From: Sphingobacteriaceae bacterium
Lineage (GTDB): Bacteria; Bacteroidota; Bacteroidia; Sphingobacteriales; Sphingobacteriaceae
Length of the DNA stretch: 5,060 nucleotides
Direction: 5' to 3'
Assembly (NCBI GenBank): GCA_025450155.1
Contig: JANWIB010000094.1
Span: forward strand, 1-5,060
The notes beneath the pieces were generated by a model. It searched no databases. It was given only the letters and a program-made list of their open reading frames with translations, and was not told the origin of the DNA. The translations under genes and the position numbers were made by a program. Shown piece after piece: positions 1 to 5,060 of this stretch. Numbering within the stretch: position 1 is the stretch's first letter; each line of letters begins with the position of its first letter.

Positions 1-1
1 C

Positions 2-175
2 CTTATTTTAGGCCTAGTAATGTTTGCTTTTTACCTTGTATTGGGCCTCATTATTGTATTTTGGAATTCCATTCCACTCGCTTTAGAAAAAAACTATCGG
101 ATACTTTTTGGTTTATTATTGATCGTATACTCGTTTTTTCGCTTCGTCAGATTAGTACAAAACAGAAAAGATTAA
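2..175 (+). CDS. Small hydrophobic membrane protein, C-terminal part (5' end outside window)
   Basis: An open frame enters from the left edge and ends at TAA 173-175, giving 57 visible residues. The peptide has two hydrophobic stretches, roughly visible residues 1-21 and 35-47, separated by a short polar turn (NSIPLALEKNYR). It ends in a basic tail, RFVRLVQNRKD, consistent with a two-helix inner-membrane protein whose C-terminus is cytoplasmic. An in-frame ATG at 20 could be a start (51 aa), but it falls inside the first hydrophobic segment, so I take the gene as 5'-truncated by the window. The stop lies 2 nt before the ATG of the PstS-like lipoprotein, which points to co-transcription and probable translational coupling. 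I do not recognise a named family and assign no function. From memory, small membrane proteins of this sort occur next to TonB/ExbD and PstS-like genes in Sphingobacteriaceae. Support is the continuous frame, the sensible membrane-protein composition and the 2-nt junction. Confidence 0.72.
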   Translation, partial: LILGLVMFAFYLVLGLIIVFWNSIPLALEKNYRILFGLLLIVYSFFRFVRLVQNRKD

Positions 176-177
176 AA

Positions 178-1086
178 ATGTCCAATAATCATGTTTATTC
201 TATTTTATTGCTCGTACTGGTCTCTGTTTTTTCGTCATGCCAAAACGATCAATCTGCAGGGCAAACATCTTATACAGCAGGTGCTACTAAAGTAGTTGTT
301 GATGAATCTTTCGCCCCCATTGTAGAAGATCAGTTGTATGTTTTTAGCAATATGTATCCAAAAGCAAAAATTTTCGCTACTTATAAACCAGAAAACGAAG
401 TGCTGCATTACTTTCTAAATGATAGTGCACGCGTTGCCATAGTATCTCGTAAATTAACGCCGCAAGAGGCAAAAATATATGAGCAGAAAAAAATTACAAT
501 TCGGGTTACTCGTTTTGCTATTGATGGCATTGCATTAATTGCTCATAAATCAGCTAAAGATAGCTTGATTATTGTTGATGATATTTTGAAAGTGATGCGG
601 GGAACACCTGCCAGGATTAAAAACCTGGTATTTGATAACCCGAACTCAAGCACCGTTAGATATTTGATGGATATGGCTAGAGTTAAACTTTTACCAGCAA
701 AAGGAGTCTATGCTTTAAAGTCAAATCCGGAAGTAATAAAATATGTAAGTAAAAATCCCGGTACCATTGGTGTAATAGGGGTTAACTGGATGGAGCAACC
801 GGATGAGGATTTACAGCAATATGTAAATAATTTAAAAGTGCTTAGTGTGAAAAACAGAATAGGAAAACCTGGATCAGATAAGTTTTATAAGCCTAATCAA
901 AATAATTTAGCTTTAGGTGTTTATCCACTAACCCGCGATTTATATATCATTAACTGTCAGGGAGGTCCCGGTTTGGGGGCCGGATTAGCCTCATTTTTAG
1001 CAGGAGAAACCGGCCAACGTATCGTGTTAAAATCAGGCTTACTTCCAGACAGCATTCCACCAAGAGAAATACGAATTAGAAAATAA
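178..1086 (+). CDS. PstS-family substrate-binding lipoprotein (phosphate ABC transporter binding-protein-like)
   Basis: The product is a 302-aa predicted periplasmic lipoprotein of the PstS/PBP-like type. ATG 178 is chosen because it opens a classic lipoprotein signal: polar residues 1-7, hydrophobic residues 8-18, then FSSC with the lipidated Cys21. The in-frame ATG at 61 would prepend 39 residues that shadow the upstream membrane gene. Family-like segments in order are VVDESFAPIVEDQL (about 39-53), ARVAIVSRKLTPQE (84-97), FAIDGIALIAHK (113-124), the probable ligand loop VFDNPNSSTVRYLMD (151-165), GTIGVIGVNW (195-204), YPLTRDLYIIN (249-259) and a C-terminal FLAGETGQRIVLKSGLLP (273-290). The length suits the family. 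PstS proteins bind phosphate for PstCAB, but no permease or ATPase gene is visible here, so phosphate import is not assured. The TPR gene follows after 17 nt. The fold assignment is fairly firm; the ligand is unknown. Confidence 0.85.
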   Translation: MSNNHVYSILLLVLVSVFSSCQNDQSAGQTSYTAGATKVVVDESFAPIVEDQLYVFSNMYPKAKIFATYKPENEVLHYFLNDSARVAIVSRKLTPQEAKIYEQKKITIRVTRFAIDGIALIAHKSAKDSLIIVDDILKVMRGTPARIKNLVFDNPNSSTVRYLMDMARVKLLPAKGVYALKSNPEVIKYVSKNPGTIGVIGVNWMEQPDEDLQQYVNNLKVLSVKNRIGKPGSDKFYKPNQNNLALGVYPLTRDLYIINCQGGPGLGAGLASFLAGETGQRIVLKSGLLPDSIPPREIRIRK

Positions 1087-1103
1087 TATTATAAATTAGT
1101 GCC

Positions 1104-2777
1104 ATGAAGATGATTAAGAGAGTAATAACAGTAAACATAGTATTAATGATGGTTGGGTCGATCGTTTTTGCCCAAAATTTGGCCGATGCAAAAAAGGCCA
1201 TTGATGCCGAACAATATCAGAAAGCGAAAAACAACCTTAAAGCGTTGATAGCGGCAAAGCCTGCCGATGCCGAAAATTATTTCTATTTAGGAAATGTATA
1301 TCTAAAGACTGATTATATAGATTCAGCCAAAACTGCATTCAATAAGGGTGTTGCAGCTAATGGGCAATTTGCTTTAAACTACGTTGGTTTAGGTGCTATA
1401 GCGCTGGAGTCGAATAATGTTGCTGCTGCAAAGGCCAATTTTGACAAAGCAGCCCCAATGACTTCAAAGAAGGATGTTAAACCTTTGGTTTATATTGGCC
1501 GGGCCTATATTCATGCCCCCAACCCAGATTATAACCAGGCAGTGCAGTATTTAGAAAAAGCAAGGTCTATGAATGATAAGGACGCCGAAATGCATTTAGC
1601 ATTAGGTGATGCGTATCGTGGTTTAATGAAAAATAGTGAAGCGTATAGCGAATATCGTACAGCCTTTGATTTGGATAAGAACTTGGTACGTGCTAAAGTT
1701 GAATTGGGTGTAATTAACAAATTAGCTCGGGCCCATCAAGAGTCTGTTGATGAATTTAACAGTGTTATAGCAACAAATCCTAACTATGGTCCGGCGTATC
1801 GTGAATTGGCAGAAACCTATTATTTATGGGCTCAGTCCGATCAAAAACAATATGATGCGAGAATTAACCAGGCATTGCAATATTATGAGAAGTACATGGA
1901 TCTAACAGATCGCTCTATTGAATCTCGTATGCGCCATGCCGACTTTTTAGTTCTTGCAAAAAAATATAAAGAATTAGAGCAGGAAGCGCAGGCAATGGTT
2001 CAATTAGATAAGGCAAATCCTCGTATTTATCGTTATCTGGCTTATTCGGCATATGAGAATGGTAACTATGCGGCAAGTCTTCAGGCCATAAAAGATTTTA
2101 TGAGTAAAGTAGACCCTTCCCGTATCATCGGTAGAGATTATCTTTATTTGGGAAGAGCGCAGATGCAAACAGGTGCCCAGGAAGAGGGGATTGCGAACCT
2201 AAAGAAGGCAGTTTCCATTGATTCTACCAATGCCGAAGTGGTTAGTGATATTGGGTTAACGTTTTTTAAAAATAAAAAATATGCCGAGGCCGCGGAAATG
2301 TATAAAATGGCAGCGAATAATCCCAGGTCTAAAACTATTGTTTACGATAGTTTTTATCTCGGCATGTCTTATTATTTTGATTACGCCTCTAAATCTGCCG
2401 ATAAGCAAAATCCTCCAAGTAAAGATTTATTAGTGCAGGCCGATTCTGCTTTTAGTTATGTAAATCAGCGTTCTGCAACTACGCCCGATCCCTATTTATA
2501 TCGGGCACGCATCGGCCGTCTGTTAGATGATGAAACAAATCCCAAAGGTTTGATGGTACCATACTATGAAAAGTATGTTGAAATCATATTATCACGTGAA
2601 AACGGGCAGTCTGATCCTCGAAATAAGAAAAATCTGAATGAAGCGTATAGTAACTTAGGCGCCTATTATATTAAATCCGATAAAGTTAAGGCCAAAGATT
2701 ATTTCGAGAAAGCGGTAGCTTTAGATCCCACTGATAAATTCTCTACAGACGCCCTTAAAGCATTAGGTAGTAAATAA
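1104..2777 (+). CDS. Exported tetratricopeptide-repeat (TPR) protein
   Basis: A 557-aa protein with a signal peptide: basic MKMIKR, hydrophobic residues 7-21, and a probable signal peptidase I site after VFA (residue 23). The mature part is almost wholly helical repeats. TPR-like units with the usual small/aromatic pattern are visible at about 57-90 (AENYFYLGNVYLKTDYIDSA), 127-157, 160-193, 195-227, 229-264, 344-375 (YLYLGRAQMQTGAQEEGI), 378-408 and 514-545 (AYSNLGAYYIKSDKVKAKDY). The 270-340 stretch is more degenerate. TPRs are protein-binding scaffolds, so a periplasmic or membrane-associated assembly role is plausible; no catalytic motif is seen. The gene lies 17 nt after the PstS-like gene and probably shares its mRNA, with a terminator-like hairpin about 118 nt after its stop. 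ATG 1110 is a possible alternative start that only removes two residues. The start has no clear Shine-Dalgarno sequence, which is normal in Bacteroidota. Confidence 0.88.
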   Translation: MKMIKRVITVNIVLMMVGSIVFAQNLADAKKAIDAEQYQKAKNNLKALIAAKPADAENYFYLGNVYLKTDYIDSAKTAFNKGVAANGQFALNYVGLGAIALESNNVAAAKANFDKAAPMTSKKDVKPLVYIGRAYIHAPNPDYNQAVQYLEKARSMNDKDAEMHLALGDAYRGLMKNSEAYSEYRTAFDLDKNLVRAKVELGVINKLARAHQESVDEFNSVIATNPNYGPAYRELAETYYLWAQSDQKQYDARINQALQYYEKYMDLTDRSIESRMRHADFLVLAKKYKELEQEAQAMVQLDKANPRIYRYLAYSAYENGNYAASLQAIKDFMSKVDPSRIIGRDYLYLGRAQMQTGAQEEGIANLKKAVSIDSTNAEVVSDIGLTFFKNKKYAEAAEMYKMAANNPRSKTIVYDSFYLGMSYYFDYASKSADKQNPPSKDLLVQADSAFSYVNQRSATTPDPYLYRARIGRLLDDETNPKGLMVPYYEKYVEIILSRENGQSDPRNKKNLNEAYSNLGAYYIKSDKVKAKDYFEKAVALDPTDKFSTDALKALGSK

Positions 2778-2894
2778 AATAAGACTACCAGGATGGATGA
2801 AATAATGTACATCGAAATATGTAATTTCTAAAAGCACATAGTCGCCCAACACATCCTTAAAAGAATAAATTTTATATGGATGAAATTAGTTCTT

Positions 2895-2920
2895 AAAGAG
2901 CTGGCTAGTCCAGTTCTTTT
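2895..2920 (+). terminator. Probable intrinsic terminator after the TPR gene
   Basis: An inverted repeat AAAGAGCTGG (2895-2904), loop CTAGT, then CCAGTTCTTT (2910-2919) forms a 10-bp stem with a single G-U wobble. The 3' arm runs into TTTT and an AT-rich stretch. It lies about 118 nt after the TPR stop and just before the nuoA promoter element, the expected place to insulate the two transcription units. The T tract is short and interrupted by a C, so efficiency is uncertain. Confidence 0.6.
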
Positions 2921-2933
2921 CATTTAGATATTT

Positions 2934-2941
2934 TATATTTG
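2934..2941 (+). promoter_or_regulatory. Bacteroidota-type -7 promoter element for the nuo operon
   Basis: TATATTTG matches the TAnnTTTG consensus of the primary sigma factor in Bacteroidota exactly. It ends 9 nt before the nuoA ATG at 2951, so transcription would begin only a few bases before the start codon, giving a very short leader. No clear -33 TTTG/TTG box is seen about 19 nt upstream, where the sequence is occupied by the terminator hairpin's 3' arm. The assignment rests on the -7 match and its position. Confidence 0.5.
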
Positions 2942-2950
2942 TGCCTTATT

Positions 2951-3322
2951 ATGGAAACACAAAGCGCCCCAATTAGTTACTTACCAATTATTTTTCAAAT
3001 CATTGTAGCCTTAGGATTTGTGGTGACTACAATGATTATTATTCACTTAATTGGTCCCAAACGTAAAACCTCAGATAAACTTACTCCTTTTGAATCCGGC
3101 ATTGAAGTAGTAGGAAATGCCAGAAAACCCTTTTCAATCAAATATTTCTTAGTAGCAATATTGTTTGTGTTATTTGATGTGGAGGTAATATTCATGTATC
3201 CATGGGCGGTAAACTTTCGTGATTTCGGCGTAAAAGGAATGATAGAAATGTTCATCTTTATGGGTACTTTGTTACTTGGGTTCATCTATATTATTAAGAA
3301 AAAAGCAATTGATTGGGAGTAG
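2951..3322 (+). CDS. nuoA: NADH-quinone oxidoreductase subunit A (complex I)
   Basis: A 123-aa membrane subunit of respiratory complex I, homologous to mitochondrial ND3; it sits in the inner membrane at the junction of membrane and peripheral arms near the quinone chamber. Three transmembrane helices are predicted at about 10-34, 62-85 and 98-115. The loop after helix 1 carries the family motif PFESG (46-50) followed by GNARKPFSIKYFLVAILF, and helix 2 holds FDVEV (75-79) with conserved acidic Asp76 and Glu78, then YPWAV. The Cys of mitochondrial ND3 in this loop is Ser49 here, as in many bacteria. ATG 2951 is preferred over an in-frame TTG at 2939, because the TTG overlaps the -7 promoter element and would add only four residues. 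It is the first gene of the operon; nuoB follows after an unusually long 108-nt spacer. Confidence 0.96.
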   Translation: METQSAPISYLPIIFQIIVALGFVVTTMIIIHLIGPKRKTSDKLTPFESGIEVVGNARKPFSIKYFLVAILFVLFDVEVIFMYPWAVNFRDFGVKGMIEMFIFMGTLLLGFIYIIKKKAIDWE

Positions 3323-3376
3323 GGTAAATGCAGTGTCAATAAAGTGTTTTAAGCATAAAAAGTAGTTTAAAATTTG

Positions 3377-3384
3377 TAACTTTA
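3377..3384 (+). promoter_or_regulatory. Possible weak secondary promoter element upstream of nuoB
   Basis: TAACTTTA matches the Bacteroidota -7 consensus TAnnTTTG at all fixed positions except the last. It lies 46 nt before the nuoB ATG, a normal distance. No good -33 box is found at the expected spacing, and transcription from here would start inside the 5' arm of the adjacent hairpin, so the two readings of this spacer partly exclude each other. Tentative. Confidence 0.25.
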
Positions 3385-3385
3385 C

Positions 3386-3415
3386 AGCTCATTTCAGAGG
3401 CCTGGAGTGAGTTTT
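3386..3415 (+). promoter_or_regulatory. Hairpin in the nuoA-nuoB spacer (attenuator, processing or stability element)
   Basis: CTCATTTCAG (3388-3397), a 4-nt loop AGGC, and CTGGAGTGAG (3402-3411) form a 10-bp stem with two G-U wobbles, extendable by an outer G-U and A-U pair to 3386/3413. TTTT (3412-3415) follows, so on the + strand it resembles a weak intrinsic terminator. It ends about 15 nt before the nuoB start. A full terminator inside the nuo operon is unlikely, so partial attenuation, an mRNA processing or stability structure, or a translational effect on nuoB are all possible. The structure is read from the sequence; the function is inferred. Confidence 0.45.
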
Positions 3416-3430
3416 AGTTGAAAGATAAGG

Positions 3431-3973
3431 ATGAGTGATATAAAATTAGCAGAAATGCCTGCGGGAATTGAGGGGTCCGGGTTCTTTGCAACTTCCTTTG
3501 AGAAAGTGGTGGGTTTGGCCAGAGCAAATTCATTATGGCCGCTGCCATTTGCTACATCTTGTTGTGGTATAGAATTTATGGCTACAATGGGCGCCCATTA
3601 TGACCTGGCTCGTTTCGGATCAGAGAGGCCATCCTTCTCGCCACGCCAGGCTGATATGCTGCTGGTGATGGGAACTATCGCAAAAAAAATGTCTCCTGTT
3701 TTAAGGCAAGTTTATATTCAAATGGCAGAGCCACGCTGGGTGATAGCCGTAGGGGCCTGTGCATCAAGTGGAGGGATTTTTGATACCTACTCCGTTTTAC
3801 AAGGTATAGATGAAATTATTCCTGTAGATGTTTATGTTCCGGGGTGTCCCCCACGGCCTGAAGCAATTCTTAGTGGTGTTTTAAAGCTACAGGAGTTGGT
3901 TAAAAATGAACCACTGCGTAGAAGAAACTCTACGGAATACAAAGAGCTATTAGCTAAATATGGAATTCAGTAA
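3431..3973 (+). CDS. nuoB: NADH-quinone oxidoreductase subunit B (complex I, cluster N2)
   Basis: A 180-aa peripheral-arm subunit of complex I (mitochondrial PSST) that binds the terminal [4Fe-4S] cluster N2 and passes electrons to quinone. All four expected ligands are present: the tandem Cys44-Cys45 in ATSCCGIEFMA, Cys110 in VGACASSGG, and Cys139 in YVPGCPPRPEA. Other family landmarks are RFGSERPSFSPRQADMLLVMGT (61-82, split by its conserved Arg and Pro residues) and PRWVIAVG (101-108). There is no transmembrane segment; it acts on the cytoplasmic face. ATG 3431 is preceded by purine-rich AAGATAAGG. The N-terminus is short, as is usual in this family. Its stop TAA shares one base with the nuoC ATG, indicating translational coupling, whereas the upstream spacer to nuoA is long and structured. 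Confidence 0.98.
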   Translation: MSDIKLAEMPAGIEGSGFFATSFEKVVGLARANSLWPLPFATSCCGIEFMATMGAHYDLARFGSERPSFSPRQADMLLVMGTIAKKMSPVLRQVYIQMAEPRWVIAVGACASSGGIFDTYSVLQGIDEIIPVDVYVPGCPPRPEAILSGVLKLQELVKNEPLRRRNSTEYKELLAKYGIQ

Positions 3974-4476
3974 TGGGGAAGATAAGCAACCAGACTGTAC
4001 TACAAAAATTAACCGACCATTTTGGCGATAAGATTTCTATTCCATCCGAACCTTTAGGTTTACTTACGTTTGAAACTAAAAAAGAAACAATTATCGAGTT
4101 GCTTACTTTTTTAAAAGAGGATAAAGAACTTCAGTTTAATTATCTCACAGACCTGACAGGCATACATTATCCGGATAAAGAATTGCCCATTGGTGTTATT
4201 TATCATCTGCATAGCTTGCTTAACAATGTACGAGTGAGAATAAAAGTGTTCTTAGAAGATAAAAATCCAACTATTCCAACAGCAACTATACTATGGAATG
4301 GTGCTAACTGGATGGAGCGTGAGACCTACGACTTTTTCGGAGTAGTTTTTGAAGGACATCCGGACTTACGCAGGATATTAAATATAGATGATATGGTGGA
4401 CTTTCCAATGCGTAAAGAATTTCCTTTGGAAGACCCTAACCGTGTAGATAAAAAAGACTTTTTCTTTGGAAGATAG
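3973..4476 (+). CDS. nuoC: NADH-quinone oxidoreductase subunit C (complex I, 30 kDa subunit)
   Basis: A 167-aa hydrophilic subunit of the complex I connecting module, which packs against NuoD and NuoB. The central part LTGIHYPDKELPIGVIYHL (61-79) and the C-terminal 30-kDa signature beginning ERETYDFFGVVFEGHPDLRR (115-134), followed by ILNIDDM and FPMRKEFPL (144-152), are diagnostic. The length is that of stand-alone NuoC, so it is not the fused NuoCD found in E. coli. It has no cofactor-binding cysteines, as expected. The ATG overlaps the nuoB stop in a TAATG arrangement, and nuoD starts 1 nt after this gene's TAG, so nuoB, nuoC and nuoD are probably translated as a coupled set. The C-terminus ends KDFFFGR. 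Confidence 0.97.
   Translation: MGKISNQTVLQKLTDHFGDKISIPSEPLGLLTFETKKETIIELLTFLKEDKELQFNYLTDLTGIHYPDKELPIGVIYHLHSLLNNVRVRIKVFLEDKNPTIPTATILWNGANWMERETYDFFGVVFEGHPDLRRILNIDDMVDFPMRKEFPLEDPNRVDKKDFFFGR
4468..4472 (+). promoter_or_regulatory. nuoD: Shine-Dalgarno-like site of nuoD
   Basis: GGAAG lies inside the last codons of nuoC, 5 nt before ATG 4478. It is the clearest ribosome-binding-site-like sequence in the window, where most starts lack one, and it supports ATG 4478 as the nuoD start. Confidence 0.45.
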
Positions 4477-4477
4477 C

Positions 4478-5060
4478 ATGAATCAGCCGGTAATTAAAGA
4501 TAGTGAACTGCTTCAGGAAACTACTACGCTTAACCTGGGACCTACACACCCGGCTACGCATGGTGTATTTCAGAATATTCTGGAAATGGATGGAGAACGT
4601 ATTGTAAGTGGTGTTTCTACCATCGGATACATCCATCGGGCTTTTGAAAAAATTGCCGAGCATCGGCCGTTTTACCAGATAACCCCATTAACTGACCGAA
4701 TGAATTACTGTTCGTCACCCATTAACAACATGGGTTGGCACATGACTGTAGAAAAAATGCTGGAAATTACCCTTCCGAAAAGAGTGGATTATCTGCGGGT
4801 TATTATTATGGAACTTGCCCGTATTTCAGATCATTTGATCTGTAACGGTATTTTAGGGGTTGATACAGGCGCTTACTCCGGGTTCATTTATCTGATGGAG
4901 GAACGTGAACATATTTATGAGATTTACGAGGAAGTTTGTGGTGCTCGTTTAACCACTAACATTGGCCGTATTGGTGGTTTTGAGCGTGACTTTAATGATA
5001 TTGCTTTTGCCAAGATCCGTAAGTTTTTAAAGAAGTTTCCGCCAATCTTAAAACAGTTTC
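4478..5060 (+). CDS. nuoD: NADH-quinone oxidoreductase subunit D (complex I, 49 kDa subunit), N-terminal half
   Basis: The frame from ATG 4478 stays open to the window edge, giving 194 residues, about half of the family's usual 400 or so. NuoD is the 49-kDa subunit that, with NuoB, forms the quinone-reducing cavity. The N-terminal motif LNLGPTHPATHGVF (18-31) contains His28, and TDRMNY (72-77) contains Tyr77. Their spacing of 49 residues equals that of the quinone-binding His38 and Tyr87 of Thermus Nqo4. Further family segments are GYIHRAFEKIAEHRPF (50-65), VDYLRVIIMELARISDHL (103-120) and GARLTTNIGRIGGFERDF (155-172). The wording of several motifs differs from E. coli and mitochondrial forms in a way I associate with Bacteroidota. 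nuoC precedes it with a 1-nt gap. The rest of the nuo operon presumably continues to the right. Confidence 0.98.
   Translation, partial: MNQPVIKDSELLQETTTLNLGPTHPATHGVFQNILEMDGERIVSGVSTIGYIHRAFEKIAEHRPFYQITPLTDRMNYCSSPINNMGWHMTVEKMLEITLPKRVDYLRVIIMELARISDHLICNGILGVDTGAYSGFIYLMEEREHIYEIYEEVCGARLTTNIGRIGGFERDFNDIAFAKIRKFLKKFPPILKQF

Noticed and set aside
61..177. An in-frame extension of the lipoprotein gene to ATG 61.
   Set aside because: It overlaps the small membrane-protein frame and would place the lipoprotein signal peptide 39 residues inside the protein.
1529..1720. A 63-codon open frame on the minus strand inside the TPR gene.
   Set aside because: It lies wholly within a well-supported repeat protein gene, with no start signal or recognisable product.
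2808..2823. A short inverted repeat TACAT/ATGTA with a 6-nt loop.
   Set aside because: The stem is only 5 bp and AT-rich, with no T tract; chance is sufficient.
2939..2950. TTG 2939 as the nuoA start.
   Set aside because: It overlaps the -7 promoter element and adds only four residues; ATG 2951 is better placed.
3040..3120. Ser in place of the ND3 loop Cys in NuoA, considered as a possible loss of function.
   Set aside because: Ser at this position is common in bacterial NuoA, including E. coli as I recall it, so it is not a defect.
3043..3285. An 80-codon minus-strand open frame inside nuoA.
   Set aside because: It is antisense to a strongly conserved gene, and its peptide has no recognisable features.
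4436..4663. A 75-codon minus-strand open frame across the nuoC-nuoD junction.
   Set aside because: It is antisense to two conserved genes, and nuoD clearly reads through the region on the + strand.
1..5060. A defence system, CRISPR array, insertion sequence or prophage part.
   Set aside because: No spaced repeats, transposase, integrase, nuclease or terminal inverted repeats are seen; all the genes are core respiratory or envelope functions.

Overview
The window looks like a chromosomal core region of a Bacteroidota bacterium, most likely from the Sphingobacteriaceae (Pedobacter-like). This rests on the low-GC coding style, the weak Shine-Dalgarno signals, a TAnnTTTG-type promoter element, Bacteroidota-type Nuo sequences with separate nuoC and nuoD, and a PstS-like lipoprotein next to a periplasmic TPR protein. 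The genus is inferred from remembered family resemblance; no search was run. All supported genes are on the + strand, with no mobile element, CRISPR array, tRNA or rRNA.

Left block (about 1-2777): the 3' end of a small two-helix membrane protein (2-175), a PstS-family substrate-binding lipoprotein (178-1086) and an exported TPR-repeat protein (1104-2777). Gaps of 2 and 17 nt indicate one transcription unit. The true start of the lipoprotein is ATG 178. Reading upstream to ATG 61 would add 39 residues that only shadow the small membrane gene. No Pst permease or ATPase genes are visible, so a role other than ordinary phosphate import is likely. In Bacteroidota this pair is, from memory, often found downstream of exbB/exbD/tonB genes, which would lie left of the window.

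Junction (2778-2950): a terminator-like hairpin (2895-2920) closes the first block, and a perfect TAnnTTTG element (2934-2941) sits 9 nt before the nuoA ATG.

Right block (2951-5060): the start of a respiratory complex I (NADH-quinone oxidoreductase) operon, nuoA, nuoB, nuoC and nuoD, with nuoD cut by the window edge. nuoB, nuoC and nuoD are tightly coupled (1-nt overlap, then a 1-nt gap). nuoA and nuoB are separated by 108 nt that contain a strong hairpin and a promoter-like element. NuoA is a membrane-arm subunit next to the quinone site. NuoB carries the terminal [4Fe-4S] cluster N2. NuoC and NuoD form the connecting module and, with NuoB, the quinone-reducing site. The key residues of all four are intact.

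I found no convincing undescribed system. The best leads are the orphan PstS-like/TPR pair and the structured nuoA-nuoB spacer.
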